A DNA stretch of 64,000 nt from Yoonia maritima (lineage in GTDB: Bacteria > Pseudomonadota > Alphaproteobacteria > Rhodobacterales > Rhodobacteraceae), in contig NZ_PKFN01000008.1 of NCBI RefSeq assembly GCF_002933395.1, positions 372,001 through 436,000 on the forward strand, given 5' to 3'. The first letter of the stretch is position 1, and each line of letters opens with the position of its first letter. The position numbers and the translations under genes were made by a program. Below are positions 43,089-52,762 of the stretch, in pieces. The notes below the pieces were generated by a model. It saw nothing but the letters and a program-made list of their open reading frames with translations. It did not search any database and had not been told where the DNA came from.

Positions 43089-44477
43089 ATGACAAAAATT
43101 GAAACACAACTGACTGGTACAGAAATCTATCCTCAGTATGACGCGTTATGGCACCTGAAAACGCTGGGCGTGCTTGGTGAAAACAATGTTCCAAATGGAT
43201 GGCGTGCGACCCAACAATCCAAACCGACGCGGATTGCCGTGATTGATACATCAGCAGCCATTGATCACCCAAATCTTGTCGGGGCGATAAACACCGAACT
43301 GTCTTTGGATCTGTTTTCTGCGCGACTGGGCTCGTTTCCATATCTGCCAGAAAATCAAGAATCCATCGGTGATCTAGAACTAAATTGGGCAACGAGTATC
43401 GCAGACGGATTGCCACATTCCGTTCACTTATTGGCAGAATTCATTGACCGCCTATCGCACGGATCAAAACCCCACGCGGATATGGTTCAGCCTTGCGTTT
43501 CCCCGTCATTTTCAAACCATGGAACAAGCATTTCCGGGCTGGTTGGCGCACGCCCTTGTGTGTCGACCCAGACCTTAGCAACGGGTCATGCCATTCCAAT
43601 CGCGCTGCCTTACTCTGGTGTTGATCCGATGTGTGAGATTGTTCAAATCTCTACAAATTTTGATCCCAACCCCGAAGGTCTGATCTTAGCATTTCTGTAT
43701 GCGGAATTAATCGACGCAGACGTTGTTCTTTTCCCGCGCAATATCGCGGACCCAACGCGCACTGTGCCAGAACTGGGCGATCACACTGTAGACGGTGTCG
43801 CGCTCAATGATCTGGTGCGGCAAGTCTCAAGCGACGGTGACGATAACAATGCTTGGTCTGAACTTGCCCAACTTATTGAAAACGTGTCCCAAGCCCGCCC
43901 GGTGGTATGTGCCGCTGGAAATTCGAATGAAGACAACGCAATTTATCCCGCAAATTTGGCGTCCGAACACAACGGAATTATTTCTGTCGGTGCAATCAAT
44001 GCAAAGGGGCATCGCAGCAGCTATTCAGGTAGTCGGAATATTACTGTTTTTGCTCCGAGCAACGACGCCGAAGTCTTTGACCGTAACGAAGTACGTTTGG
44101 ACGAACAAAGCCCGGATTACGATCCTACAGGCGTCCCCGCCAATAATAGTAACCACATGTTTTCCAGCTATGATGTGATCAGCACTGACGTGCCCGGCCC
44201 TGCCGGTTATTCTGGCAGCCCTTATCAAAGCGCGTCTCTTAACAACACAATGCGCGAATTTGGGTCTTACTTCAGTAGGTTCGGCGGGACATCCGCGGCT
44301 TCGGCCCTGATTGCAGGTTTTTTGTCGTTGGCAAAATCTACTGGCCGCGACCCGCTGTCGACGGGCGTTAGCGCGAAGACATGGCTGATTGGCCAATGCC
44401 ACGAAATTGGTGGGGACGATGAAAAGCTAGCGGTTCCTTGTTGGTCCGGTGAACCAACATTTCCCGATCAGGTATGA
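43089..44477 (+). CDS. Second subtilisin-like (S8) protease, 462 aa
   Basis: The triad is complete: Asp53 in IAVIDTSAAIDHPNL, His144 in SNHGTSISGLVG, Ser402 in GGTSAASALIAGF, with the oxyanion Asn in VCAAGNSNED. There is no signal peptide and no pro-domain, so the catalytic domain begins almost at the N-terminus, unlike the 545-aa protease. About 90 residues separate the Asp and His motifs, longer than usual. It is 2 nt after the PAP2-type gene and coupled to it. It may act as a second maturation or activation protease. Divergence from the first copy argues for a different cleavage role. Confidence 0.88.
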   Translation: MTKIETQLTGTEIYPQYDALWHLKTLGVLGENNVPNGWRATQQSKPTRIAVIDTSAAIDHPNLVGAINTELSLDLFSARLGSFPYLPENQESIGDLELNWATSIADGLPHSVHLLAEFIDRLSHGSKPHADMVQPCVSPSFSNHGTSISGLVGARPCVSTQTLATGHAIPIALPYSGVDPMCEIVQISTNFDPNPEGLILAFLYAELIDADVVLFPRNIADPTRTVPELGDHTVDGVALNDLVRQVSSDGDDNNAWSELAQLIENVSQARPVVCAAGNSNEDNAIYPANLASEHNGIISVGAINAKGHRSSYSGSRNITVFAPSNDAEVFDRNEVRLDEQSPDYDPTGVPANNSNHMFSSYDVISTDVPGPAGYSGSPYQSASLNNTMREFGSYFSRFGGTSAASALIAGFLSLAKSTGRDPLSTGVSAKTWLIGQCHEIGGDDEKLAVPCWSGEPTFPDQV

Positions 44478-44512
44478 TCACATTGGAATGACGCGCTGGG
44501 TCTCTTGACGCG

Positions 44513-45070
44513 TTAGTCCCGTGCTCCAAATCCGGGAACAGGGGATATCACTTCGGTGGGGTAATTTGCGTTGTCCCACCCGTCGGTGCCATCCGGAAAC
44601 CAATAGACTTGTTTATAACCCAATTCGGTGACCGCGCGCTTCGCAGCGTTCCAAGACATCCAGCATTCGCTAAGGCAAAAAAATACGACTGGCGCATTGA
44701 GGTCACTGTTCGTCGCCTGCGCCATCTCGGTTTCAAAGTAGCCGGCACTGGCTTGTGCGAGTTGTCCATAGCCAACGTTCGGCAACCATATCGCACCGGG
44801 GATCGATAATCTTGGCTGTTCGCGCCAGACGGTCCCCTTTGGTAACTCGGCTGGCTTTGGTGCACGCGGCAACACATCGATAAACACTGCATGCCCTGTC
44901 GACCACAGCACATGAGCCGCGTCGATATCTACGACGGTCGCCCCCGTAAGGGTATTGGGAACTGGCGCGCGGTATTGCTCCATCCGATAGCTATCAGGCT
45001 CTGGCACTGTTTCGGCGATGCTTGGCACAGCTAGCATAAGCAACGATGCGAATGCCGCTACGCGCATCAT
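44513..45070 (-). CDS. Quinoprotein-associated rhodanese-like CxxCW-type protein, 185 aa
   Basis: A secreted protein (signal MMRVAAFASLLMLAVPSIAE) with a rhodanese-like fold and the motif FFCLSECWMSWNAAKRAVTE. This matches the family named 'PQQ-dependent catabolism-associated CXXCW motif', although the visible spacing here is C-x3-C-W. It is last in the xoxF-xoxG-xoxJ run and overlaps xoxJ by 4 nt. Its job in periplasmic alcohol oxidation is not established. Confidence 0.85.
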   Translation of the reverse strand: MMRVAAFASLLMLAVPSIAETVPEPDSYRMEQYRAPVPNTLTGATVVDIDAAHVLWSTGHAVFIDVLPRAPKPAELPKGTVWREQPRLSIPGAIWLPNVGYGQLAQASAGYFETEMAQATNSDLNAPVVFFCLSECWMSWNAAKRAVTELGYKQVYWFPDGTDGWDNANYPTEVISPVPGFGARD

Positions 45071-45903
45071 GGTTCCTGTTCCAGCAGACCCGTCCCCATA
45101 TCGTTGATAAGGGGGACGCCCGCATCAATCAGGATCGCATTAATTTCTGCCTGATTGCGCCGGATGAGCGAATTCAGTTGTCGCTGCCATACCTTTTCAC
45201 CCTGTCGCACACCCATTGTGATGCGAAAGAACAAACGCGGCGGCATCGTTTCTTTGACCAGCGGCGTGACTTGAAGATATGGGTAATTTGCCTTGACCAG
45301 CGGTCCGGCAATCGGCCCCCAGATCAACGCGCCGTCGATCTCTCCTGCGTTCAGGTCATTCAGCATATCCGGGATAGGGGATTCATGACGCCGGTCGACG
45401 ACCAGATTGTACGCACGCGCATCCGCAATCAGCCCATGACGGGCAAGATGCGTCGCGGGGGGCGAACCGGCGACAACGCCCAGATGCAGCCCCTCAAGTC
45501 GCGTATCTGACAAAGTGTCGACATCAGCAATCGCGCCATCCCGTTTTGCGACCAGAGTATATGCGGAGGTAAAGTAGTGGTTGGTGTTCAACACCATCTC
45601 ATGCCCTTGAGCGTAACCAATCACGACGTCGCAACGGTTTGCCCGTAATGTGTTCCGAATAAAACCGGTGGACATCGGGTACCATTCGTATTGCACAGGG
45701 CGTTCAAGCCGCGCGGCAAATAATTCGGCGAGTTTGTTTTCAAACCCGTTGCCATCGCGGTCGGACATGGGGGCGTTCGCTGGATCAGCGCATACTCGGA
45801 ATGCGCTGTCAGAAACCAGATCTGAGGTTTGCGCCTGCGCGGCCATACCGCACAGCGCATATCCTAATAGCAAAAGGCCCTTAGCCCAAACACGCATTCT
45901 CAT
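45067..45903 (-). CDS. xoxJ: XoxJ periplasmic binding-protein-like factor, 278 aa
   Basis: Quinoprotein dehydrogenase-associated solute-binding-protein homologue (MxaJ/XoxJ), thought to help activate methanol dehydrogenase in the periplasm. The signal peptide ends CGMAAQA. Family motifs are FRVCADPANAPMSDRDGNGF and IDGALIWGPIAGP. It overlaps the 3' end of xoxG by 23 nt. The position next to xoxF and xoxG supports XoxJ rather than a transporter component. Confidence 0.9.
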   Translation of the reverse strand: MRMRVWAKGLLLLGYALCGMAAQAQTSDLVSDSAFRVCADPANAPMSDRDGNGFENKLAELFAARLERPVQYEWYPMSTGFIRNTLRANRCDVVIGYAQGHEMVLNTNHYFTSAYTLVAKRDGAIADVDTLSDTRLEGLHLGVVAGSPPATHLARHGLIADARAYNLVVDRRHESPIPDMLNDLNAGEIDGALIWGPIAGPLVKANYPYLQVTPLVKETMPPRLFFRITMGVRQGEKVWQRQLNSLIRRNQAEINAILIDAGVPLINDMGTGLLEQEP

Positions 45904-46393
45904 CCTCGCGAATTACGTCGGACTTTGCCTCTTTCGCTCCGGGGCGACCACGTGGAACGGCCTCGACACCGCGTGCGCGCAGATAGACATAGATATCATC
46001 AAGGTAACACATGACATTTGGGTTATCGCCAAATGACGGCATCACCGAATTTTCGGCCGCATTGATGCGCTGACGCCCATTCACCACAACGTCGACAAAA
46101 TCGTAATAGTCCATTTCCAGCGCGGAATTTTTCAAAGCTGGTGCATAGCTTGAGCCTTCGCCCTCTGGCCCGTGGCACACATGGCATTCAGAATGATACC
46201 GGCGAAATCCGGAATAGGTGAGCCAATCAACAGCGCCTTCATCGTTGATGTTAAAGGTGGGTATATCTTCGTCGTTATAATAACGCCCATCTTCGCTATA
46301 GGCGGCATCAGTGTTTGCCACATCTTGGGCCAGCGCGGCCTGTCCGATTGACATAAGGGCTGCAGTTCCCAGCAGGAGTGCATAGTTACGCAT
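45881..46393 (-). CDS. xoxG: XoxG-type cytochrome c, electron acceptor of XoxF, 170 aa
   Basis: Secreted single-haem cytochrome (signal MRNYALLLGTAALMSIGQAALA) with the haem motif CHVCHGPEGEG and VMPSFGDNPNVMCYLDDIYV, as in cytochrome c-553i/XoxG that takes electrons from methanol dehydrogenase. The ATG at 46393 is chosen over one nine codons upstream because it begins the signal peptide directly. It follows xoxF after an 85-nt gap that holds a stable hairpin. Confidence 0.92.
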   Translation of the reverse strand: MRNYALLLGTAALMSIGQAALAQDVANTDAAYSEDGRYYNDEDIPTFNINDEGAVDWLTYSGFRRYHSECHVCHGPEGEGSSYAPALKNSALEMDYYDFVDVVVNGRQRINAAENSVMPSFGDNPNVMCYLDDIYVYLRARGVEAVPRGRPGAKEAKSDVIREDENACLG

Positions 46394-46422
46394 TTGTTTC
46401 TGACCTCTAAATCTGAGCAACA

Positions 46423-46455
46423 GACCGGCGCAGGCCTATGACAGTTGCGCCGGTC
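46423..46455 (-). other. Hairpin between xoxF and xoxG
   Basis: Perfect 9-bp arms GACCGGCGC and GCGCCGGTC separated by 15 nt. There is no T-run on the reverse strand, so it is more likely an mRNA-stabilising element at the xoxF 3' end than a full terminator. Confidence 0.6.
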
Positions 46456-46477
46456 CTTTTATCGTTGATGCATGCCG

Positions 46478-48280
46478 TTAGTCAGGCAATGCAAAGACCG
46501 TCATTTGACCACCAAGTGCGGTATAGTCGCTAAGCGCAGCATAGCCGCCCACAGCACCAAGACCGTCATTCGGGTTCGTCAGACCTGCAGCAAGACCAAT
46601 ACCAGCCCAACCACCAATCCCTGAAAGGATCGCGATGTACTGCTTGTCGTCATGGGTGTAGGTCATCACGTTACCGATGATCCCAGAGGCCGTTTTAAAG
46701 CGGTAAAGCTCTTCACCGGTATTGGAATCCACAGCCTTTAGGTAACCTTCGAGCGTGCCGTAGAACACCACGTCACCTGCAGTTGCCAATGGCCCAGACC
46801 AAACAGAAAACTGTTCTGGAAGTGACCAAGCGATTTCACCCTTGGTGTTATCCCACGCAATAAAGTTACCCATGCCACCGTGGCTGTCTGGTGCCGGGTA
46901 CATCGCAAGCGTCGCACCCACATATGGCTGACCGGCGGTATAGCTTACCCGGAATGGTTCGTAGTCCATACAAACGTGGTTTGTTGGAACATAGAACAGT
47001 TGCGTTTCTGGCGAATAGGCCGCTGGTTGTTGGTCTTTTGAACCAAGAGCCGCAGGACAGATGCCAGTAGAGTTCACATCTTCGCCGTTTTGCTCGGTTG
47101 AATATTCGGCCACAACCGCTGGACGCCCATAGGTGTCAGAGTTGGGATCCATATCCACGCCTGTTGTCCAGTTGACAGCAGGATCGAACTTTTCAGCGAC
47201 CAGCAGTTCGCCAGTGATGCGATCAAGCGTATAACCCAGACCGTTCCGATCAAAGTGTGTCAGCAGCTTGCGCTCAACACCGTCGATCTCTTGGTCGGTC
47301 AGGATCATCTCGTTGATGCCATCAAAGTCCCATTCATCGTGAGGAGTCATCTGATAGAACCACTTGGCCATGCCTGTGTCAGCATCGCGTGCCATGATGG
47401 TCATAGACCAACGGTTATCACCCGGACGCTGCGCAGGGTTCCATGTCGATGGGTTACCTGTGCCATAGTACACAAGGTTTTCATCCGGATCATACGAATA
47501 CCAGCCCCATGTGGTGCCACCACCAATTTTCCACTGGTCGCCTTCCCACGTATTAAGACCGGAATCGACACCAACCGGTTCACCCAGATGCGTTGTCATC
47601 TCTGGATCAACAAGGATATCGCTGTCGGGGCCCATTGAATAGGCGCGCCAAACTTGGCTGCCGTCTGCAATGCTATAGGCTGTCACGGAACCGCGCACAC
47701 CGAATTCGCCACCAGAAATACCAACGATGACCTTGTCGCCGACGGGCAAAACTGTCGCGGTGTTGGTTTCACCAACGGATGCATCGCCGTTCATCACGCT
47801 CCACTCAACAGCGCCTGTTTCGGCGTTCAAAGCAACAACGGTAGTGTCCGCCTGATGCAAGAAAATCTTGCCATCGGCATATGCAACGCCACGGTTCACA
47901 GTGTCACAACACATTACCGGAATAACATCTGGGTCTTGCTTGGGCTCATATTTCCAGATGATTTTGCCTTCTTGGGTCAGATCAAGCGCATATACGATAT
48001 TCGGGAAAGGGGTATGCACATACATCACGTCCCCGATCACCAATGGCGATCCTTCGTGGCCACGCAAAACACCAGTTGAAAACGTCCATGCAACCTGAAG
48101 ATCGCCAACGTTATCTTTGTTGATTTGGTCAAGCTCTGAATAGCGCTGGTTGGCGTAATCGCCGGTCTGAATAACCCATTGATTGGGGTCATCCATCATA
48201 CTCATCAGCTCTTCATTTGCTGATGCAGTAACCGTCGAGCTTAGAAGCAAAGCTGCGGCTAAATATTTTGTTTTCCTCAT
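46478..48280 (-). CDS. xoxF: Lanthanide-dependent methanol dehydrogenase XoxF, 600 aa
   Basis: Periplasmic PQQ alcohol dehydrogenase with an eight-bladed propeller. The signal peptide ends TVTASA. The adjacent-cysteine ring that sits on PQQ is present in [10 protein letters not shown]. The diagnostic motif [11 protein letters not shown] has the catalytic Asp and, two residues on, the extra Asp that coordinates a lanthanide (Ala in calcium-type MxaF). [13 protein letters not shown] is also typical. The start at 48280 has a GGGAGG ribosome-binding site; an upstream ATG at 48319 is less likely. Adjacent xoxG and xoxJ and the downstream formaldehyde genes complete methanol oxidation. No MxaI subunit is seen. 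Confidence 0.96.
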   Translation of the reverse strand: MRKTKYLAAALLLSSTVTASANEELMSMMDDPNQWVIQTGDYANQRYSELDQINKDNVGDLQVAWTFSTGVLRGHEGSPLVIGDVMYVHTPFPNIVYALDLTQEGKIIWKYEPKQDPDVIPVMCCDTVNRGVAYADGKIFLHQADTTVVALNAETGAVEWSVMNGDASVGETNTATVLPVGDKVIVGISGGEFGVRGSVTAYSIADGSQVWRAYSMGPDSDILVDPEMTTHLGEPVGVDSGLNTWEGDQWKIGGGTTWGWYSYDPDENLVYYGTGNPSTWNPAQRPGDNRWSMTIMARDADTGMAKWFYQMTPHDEWDFDGINEMILTDQEIDGVERKLLTHFDRNGLGYTLDRITGELLVAEKFDPAVNWTTGVDMDPNSDTYGRPAVVAEYSTEQNGEDVNSTGICPAALGSKDQQPAAYSPETQLFYVPTNHVCMDYEPFRVSYTAGQPYVGATLAMYPAPDSHGGMGNFIAWDNTKGEIAWSLPEQFSVWSGPLATAGDVVFYGTLEGYLKAVDSNTGEELYRFKTASGIIGNVMTYTHDDKQYIAILSGIGGWAGIGLAAGLTNPNDGLGAVGGYAALSDYTALGGQMTVFALPD

Positions 48281-48402
48281 AGTAACCTCCCTAAAGGTAT
48301 CATTGCTGAATCCGGCCATCCCTGTCCGTCCAGCGCCCGAATTTCACGGGCTGTTCCCATGGGCATTAATACCAATGGGTATCTCGGATTTAATTGTCCC
48401 TC

Positions 48403-48828
48403 CTATTCTGAAAATGTCGCCAAATAGGCGATTAGGTTTGCGCGGTCCTCCTCTTTGCGCAAACCGGCGTACGTCATTTGCGTGCCGCTGATGTACTCGC
48501 GTGGCTTTGTCAAAAACGCATCAAGCGTCTCTGGCACCCAGATCAGTTCTTCGGCGGCAGCAAATTCAATCATTGCTGACGAATAATCGAACCCTTCGGA
48601 AATGGCGGCCGCACGGCCCACAACCCCGTTCAACACAGGGCCAGCTTTTGCCTCGGCCCCTTCACCAACGGCATGGCAGGCGGCACAGCGACGAAAGACG
48701 CGTTCACCCGCAGCAGCGTCACCAGTAATTTCAAAGGCCACTTCTTCAGCGTGGCTTTCCGCGGATGCACCGCTGGCCATCGCAATACCTGCGACAATCG
48801 CTAGCCCTATCAGTGATCTTGTTCTCAT
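48403..48828 (-). CDS. Class I cytochrome c (c550-like), 141 aa
   Basis: Secreted monohaem cytochrome (signal MRTRSLIGLAIVAGIAMASG). Haem motif is RRCAACHAVGEGAEAKAGP and the sixth-ligand Met is in SGTQMTYAGLRKEEDR. It probably passes electrons from XoxG towards the terminal oxidase. The start at 48828 begins the signal peptide. The ORF opens much earlier, inside fghA, which is rejected. It lies between fghA and xoxF in the same direction. Confidence 0.9.
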   Translation of the reverse strand: MRTRSLIGLAIVAGIAMASGASAESHAEEVAFEITGDAAAGERVFRRCAACHAVGEGAEAKAGPVLNGVVGRAAAISEGFDYSSAMIEFAAAEELIWVPETLDAFLTKPREYISGTQMTYAGLRKEEDRANLIAYLATFSE

Positions 48829-48856
48829 GGTTTTTCTATTCCTCGTCCCTTTGAAA

Positions 48857-49687
48857 TTAGTAGTCGTGAAGCCGTTCCGCGTGCCAAGTGACGTGATCTT
48901 CGGCAAAGCTGGAAACAAAAAAGTAGCTGTGGTCGTGCCCGTCATGCGTGCGTAAAACGCATGGCTGGCGCCGACTTGACGCGACATCCGCAAAGGCCTG
49001 TGGCCGTAACAAGTCGATGAACTGGTCGTCAGCGCCTTGGTCGATCAAAATGTCGCCATGCCAACCAAGCTCAGACATAAGTATTGTAGCATCATATTGG
49101 GCCCATGTGGATTCATCGTCGCCCAGATACGCGCTGAATTGTTTGCGACCCCAGTCAGATTGGCTGGGGTTCACGATGGGCGAAAACGCGGAAAGCGACG
49201 TAAACAGCTTTGGGTTTCTCATTGCGATGGTAAGCGCGCCGTGCCCGCCCATTGAATGCCCCGTGATCCCGTGCCGGTCGTTAATCGGCAAAGCGCCCTG
49301 TAGCAGGCTCCGCAGTTCGCTCACGACATAGTCATACATCTGAAAATGCGGTTTCCAGGGTCCTTGCGTTGCGTTCACATAGAACCCGGCGCCCATTCCT
49401 AAATCATAGGCTTCGTCATCCGCAACACCTTCGCCACGCGGCGACGTATCTGGAAAGACCAAAGCAATTCCATGTTCAGCGGCGTGTTTCTGGAAACCGC
49501 CTTTGGTCATCGCATTATCATGGGTGCAGGTGAGTCCAGACAGATACCAAAGCACCGGAACAGACTGCGTCCGCGCTTGCGGTGGCAGATAGACCGCAAA
49601 GGTCATCTCTGTCCCGCACACCGATGACTGGTGTTTGTAGACTGACTGCTGCCCATCAAAGCATTTATTACGAGAAACGAGTTCCAC
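48857..49687 (-). CDS. fghA: S-formylglutathione hydrolase, 276 aa
   Basis: Esterase D-family serine hydrolase that releases formate and glutathione from S-formylglutathione. The nucleophile elbow GHSMGGHGALTIAMRNP and the C-terminal catalytic His in GHDHSYFFVSSF are present. Length is standard. The gene starts 3 nt after the formaldehyde dehydrogenase stop, so the two consecutive pathway steps are encoded together. Confidence 0.96.
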   Translation of the reverse strand: MELVSRNKCFDGQQSVYKHQSSVCGTEMTFAVYLPPQARTQSVPVLWYLSGLTCTHDNAMTKGGFQKHAAEHGIALVFPDTSPRGEGVADDEAYDLGMGAGFYVNATQGPWKPHFQMYDYVVSELRSLLQGALPINDRHGITGHSMGGHGALTIAMRNPKLFTSLSAFSPIVNPSQSDWGRKQFSAYLGDDESTWAQYDATILMSELGWHGDILIDQGADDQFIDLLRPQAFADVASSRRQPCVLRTHDGHDHSYFFVSSFAEDHVTWHAERLHDY

Positions 49688-49690
49688 GAC

Positions 49691-50803
49691 CTAGTATTCC
49701 ACGACAGCGCGGATTGATTTTCCTTCGTGCATCAGGTCGAAGCCTTTGTTGATGTCTTCGAGCTTGAGCTTGTGGGTGATCATTGGGTCGATTTCGATTT
49801 TGCCTTCCATGTACCAGTCGACGATCTTGGGCACGTCGGTCCGGCCGCGTGCGCCGCCGAACGCGGTGCCGCGCCAGCTGCGGCCTGTGACCAGTTGGAA
49901 TGGGCGGGTTGAAATCTCGGCCCCGGCAGGTGCCACGCCGATGATGATACTTTCGCCCCAACCTTTGTGCGCGGCCTCAAGCGCCGTGCGCATCACGCCC
50001 ACGTTGCCCGTAGCATCAAACGTGTAATCCGCGCCGCCGCCAGTCAGTTCGACCAGATGCGCGACCAGATCGCCTTCGACTTTCGATGGGTTCACGAAAT
50101 CAGTCATCCCAAAGTGGCGACCCATTTCTTCCTTGCCATCGTTCATGTCGACGCCCACAATCTGATCCGCCCCAGCAAGACGCAGGCCCTGCAGCACGTT
50201 CAGGCCAATGCCGCCCAGACCGAACACAATCGCGCGGCTGCCGATCTCGACCTTGGCCGTATTGATCACTGCGCCGATGCCCGTGGTGACGCCGCAACCG
50301 ATGTAGCAAATCTTATCAAACGGGGCGTCCTTGCGGACCTTCGCTAGGGCGATTTCCGGCACAACCGTGTGGTTCGCGAAGGTCGAACAGCCCATGTAAT
50401 GGTGAATCGGCGTACCATCGAGCATCGAAAATCGGGTCGAACCATCGGGCAACAGACCCGCACCTTGGGTGCTACGGATTTTTTGGCACAGGTTTGTTTT
50501 TGGGTTCAGACAATATTCGCATTCGCGACATTCCGGCGTGTAAAGCGGGATGACGTGATCGCCGACCTCAAGCGTCGTGACGCCTTCGCCGACCTCGATC
50601 ACAACGCCCGCACCTTCGTGACCTAGGATCGCTGGAAAGATACCTTCAGGATCGTCGCCAGAGCGGGTGAATTCGTCGGTGTGACACAGGCCAGTCGCCT
50701 TCACCTCGATCAAAACCTCACCGGCACGCGGCCCTTCGAGGTTCACTTCCATCACTTCAAGTGGCTTGCCAGCTGCAACTGCAACCGCGGCACGTGTACG
50801 CAT
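49691..50803 (-). CDS. flhA: S-(hydroxymethyl)glutathione dehydrogenase / class III ADH, 370 aa
   Basis: NAD- and glutathione-dependent formaldehyde dehydrogenase. Zinc motifs are GHEGAGVVIEVGEG and the structural-zinc cysteines CRECEYCLNPKTNLC. The NAD-binding region is VFGLGGIGLNVLQGLRLAGA. Length and all motifs are intact. It converts the formaldehyde-glutathione adduct made after XoxF action. It heads the reverse-strand C1 operon flhA-fghA-cyt c-xoxF-xoxG-xoxJ. Confidence 0.96.
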   Translation of the reverse strand: MRTRAAVAVAAGKPLEVMEVNLEGPRAGEVLIEVKATGLCHTDEFTRSGDDPEGIFPAILGHEGAGVVIEVGEGVTTLEVGDHVIPLYTPECRECEYCLNPKTNLCQKIRSTQGAGLLPDGSTRFSMLDGTPIHHYMGCSTFANHTVVPEIALAKVRKDAPFDKICYIGCGVTTGIGAVINTAKVEIGSRAIVFGLGGIGLNVLQGLRLAGADQIVGVDMNDGKEEMGRHFGMTDFVNPSKVEGDLVAHLVELTGGGADYTFDATGNVGVMRTALEAAHKGWGESIIIGVAPAGAEISTRPFQLVTGRSWRGTAFGGARGRTDVPKIVDWYMEGKIEIDPMITHKLKLEDINKGFDLMHEGKSIRAVVEY

Positions 50804-50970
50804 TATCTATCCCCCAAAGGCAATTCTTCTTCAGGGAAAAGTTAGTCAAAACAGGTCTCATCCGACAATTACGACTTTGGTCGCTGTTACAGAACAACTG
50901 AAACGGCGCTCTAAATATGATATAGATTCGCGCGCGATAATCGCCGTCTGTACGACTAACGGGGGAACAC

Positions 50971-51585
50971 ATGACGAAAATGCGTATGACACTCATCGCA
51001 GCCCTATTCCTGGGACAGCCGGCTTTTGTTTCTGCCGAAGACTACTCTGACCCGACATGGCCATGCGTCCAACGAAAGGTCGAACAACTATCTTTGGGTC
51101 TGATGTGGCCGCACCAATCACCTGAAAACGAAGCCGCGCAAGATCTAACACCTGCTGCGTCAACTTTGGTGGACACGCTGGTATTGCGCCGTGTGTCTCT
51201 TGACGAAGTTGACGATATCACAGCCAACTTCGCCGCGACCAACGCTCAGCTTACCCAAGATGATTACACCGCTATTTTTCAGGCGATTTTCAACAGAATT
51301 AACAGGGATCGCACCGATATCATCGCAGGTATCGGTCGCTATTCGCTGTCCCAGATCGACTTAGCCACACGGATAGAAACAGCCCGGATCGACATGGATA
51401 GTGAAATGGCGAAACAGGACCCCGACTTTGATAAGGTTGATGCGCTTGAAGAACAGTTAGACTGGGACCAACGCATTTATCGTGACCGTGCACAGTCGCT
51501 GCTGTACGTCTGTGAAACGCCCGTCATCTTGGAAAAACGCGCCTATGCCATTGCCCAAACACTATCGCATCACATGCCCGGTTAG
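50971..51585 (+). CDS. Secreted hypothetical protein in the C1 island, 204 aa
   Basis: The signal peptide (MRMTLIAALFLGQPAFVSAE) is followed by a helical domain. The mature part has two Cys (in DPTWPCVQRKVEQLSLGLMW and LLYVCETPVI) that may form a disulfide, and long amphipathic helices (DLATRIETARIDMDSEMAKQ). I do not recognise the family. It is divergent from flhA and ends 4 nt from the convergent metallohydrolase gene, so a role in periplasmic alcohol oxidation is likely by context. Confidence 0.75.
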   Translation: MTKMRMTLIAALFLGQPAFVSAEDYSDPTWPCVQRKVEQLSLGLMWPHQSPENEAAQDLTPAASTLVDTLVLRRVSLDEVDDITANFAATNAQLTQDDYTAIFQAIFNRINRDRTDIIAGIGRYSLSQIDLATRIETARIDMDSEMAKQDPDFDKVDALEEQLDWDQRIYRDRAQSLLYVCETPVILEKRAYAIAQTLSHHMPG

Positions 51586-51589
51586 GCCG

Positions 51590-52633
51590 CTATTCCCATT
51601 CTAATTCAGTGAACGCCACAGTGGCATTACGTGGATTGAACTGATCGAACAAATCCCAATCAGCGGCTTGGCTTTGACCGATTACCCGCACAGCATCCCC
51701 TAAACTATCGCCGCGAACGATCGCAGAGCGCGCGTCCGAGATAAGCAGTGCAAGATACGCATTTAGAGGGCCAGCACTATCTGGCCAGTCTAATATCGGA
51801 CCGCCGTGCCCGGGCATGATTGTATGATAGGGAAGCGCCTGCAATTCGGTCATAACCCTTTGCCAACCCAGAACACTGCCATCCAAAGCAGGCGTGTATT
51901 CGTGAAACATCAAATCTCCCGTAAACAAAATACCACTTGATGGGTCGCCGATTGTCAGATCGTTTATAGAATGCCCGCTTGGCCAAGATCGCAGATGCAA
52001 AACGCGATCACCTAGATCAAGATCCAACATCTTTTCAACACCGATATCGGGCATGACAACTTGGGTGCCGATAAACCCTGCAGCGCCAATCAAGTCCTGA
52101 AATCTATTCAAATAGGCGTCACTTCGATCCGAAAGCCCACGCGCGAGGCCAATATGGCCAACGATCTCGGCACCTGCCTGCGCAAATAGTGATGCGCCCA
52201 ACACGTGATCCGGATGCATATGTGTTAAAACAACGTACCGGACCGGAAGCCCTGTTTCCGACCGAACGGCCCGGTAAATTTGTTCAGCAACGCGACGCGA
52301 ACCACCGCTGTCGATAATGGCAACCGCGCGATGGCCTATCACGAAAGCGACATTTGCGACGTCGCCTTGATTTTGTGGATTGGCATCACTGATCGCACCA
52401 CGATGGACGAAAACACCCGGCGCAGCCTGATGAAAGCTTAACGTATCGCCAACAGCTGCGCAGGCCGCCGCCCCGTGTGATTTTTCATTTAAAAACAGTT
52501 TCAAATCCGGTGGGTTTGCCCGAAGTTGCGCATCACATTCAGCGACTGATATTGCCTCATATCCGGGGATTAAGACATCGCGGCAAACCGCCGGATCGGA
52601 CAGCAAGCACAGACTTATGATCGCTTCAAACAT
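51590..52633 (-). CDS. Quinoprotein-relay zinc metallohydrolase (SoxH-like), 347 aa
   Basis: Metallo-beta-lactamase fold with the zinc motif THMHPDHVLGASLF (H-x-H-x-D-H), then LRSWPSGHSINDLTIGDP and MPGHGGPILDW. The N-terminal ~40 residues (MFEAIISLCLLSDPAVCRDV) look like a secretion or lipid-proximal segment. It resembles the 'quinoprotein relay system zinc metallohydrolase' group that accompanies PQQ dehydrogenases and SoxYZ-like carriers. The start at 52633 is preferred because the ORF upstream overlaps the divergent promoter. Substrate is unknown. Confidence 0.85.
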   Translation of the reverse strand: MFEAIISLCLLSDPAVCRDVLIPGYEAISVAECDAQLRANPPDLKLFLNEKSHGAAACAAVGDTLSFHQAAPGVFVHRGAISDANPQNQGDVANVAFVIGHRAVAIIDSGGSRRVAEQIYRAVRSETGLPVRYVVLTHMHPDHVLGASLFAQAGAEIVGHIGLARGLSDRSDAYLNRFQDLIGAAGFIGTQVVMPDIGVEKMLDLDLGDRVLHLRSWPSGHSINDLTIGDPSSGILFTGDLMFHEYTPALDGSVLGWQRVMTELQALPYHTIMPGHGGPILDWPDSAGPLNAYLALLISDARSAIVRGDSLGDAVRVIGQSQAADWDLFDQFNPRNATVAFTELEWE

Positions 52634-52762
52634 TGTGCGGCCTTCGCTTTCATAATGAAAATTCAGTAGCAGCTGATCACGGTAACGCGAACCGATACTA
52701 AGGATTACTCCTGTATTTTTGCCATTTGTGCTACAAAACATCGATCAAAAGAGGAGAGACCG

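Noticed and set aside
46478..48280. Calcium-type methanol dehydrogenase MxaF or ethanol dehydrogenase
   Set aside because: The [11 protein letters not shown] motif carries the extra Asp specific to lanthanide enzymes, and no mxaI is nearby.
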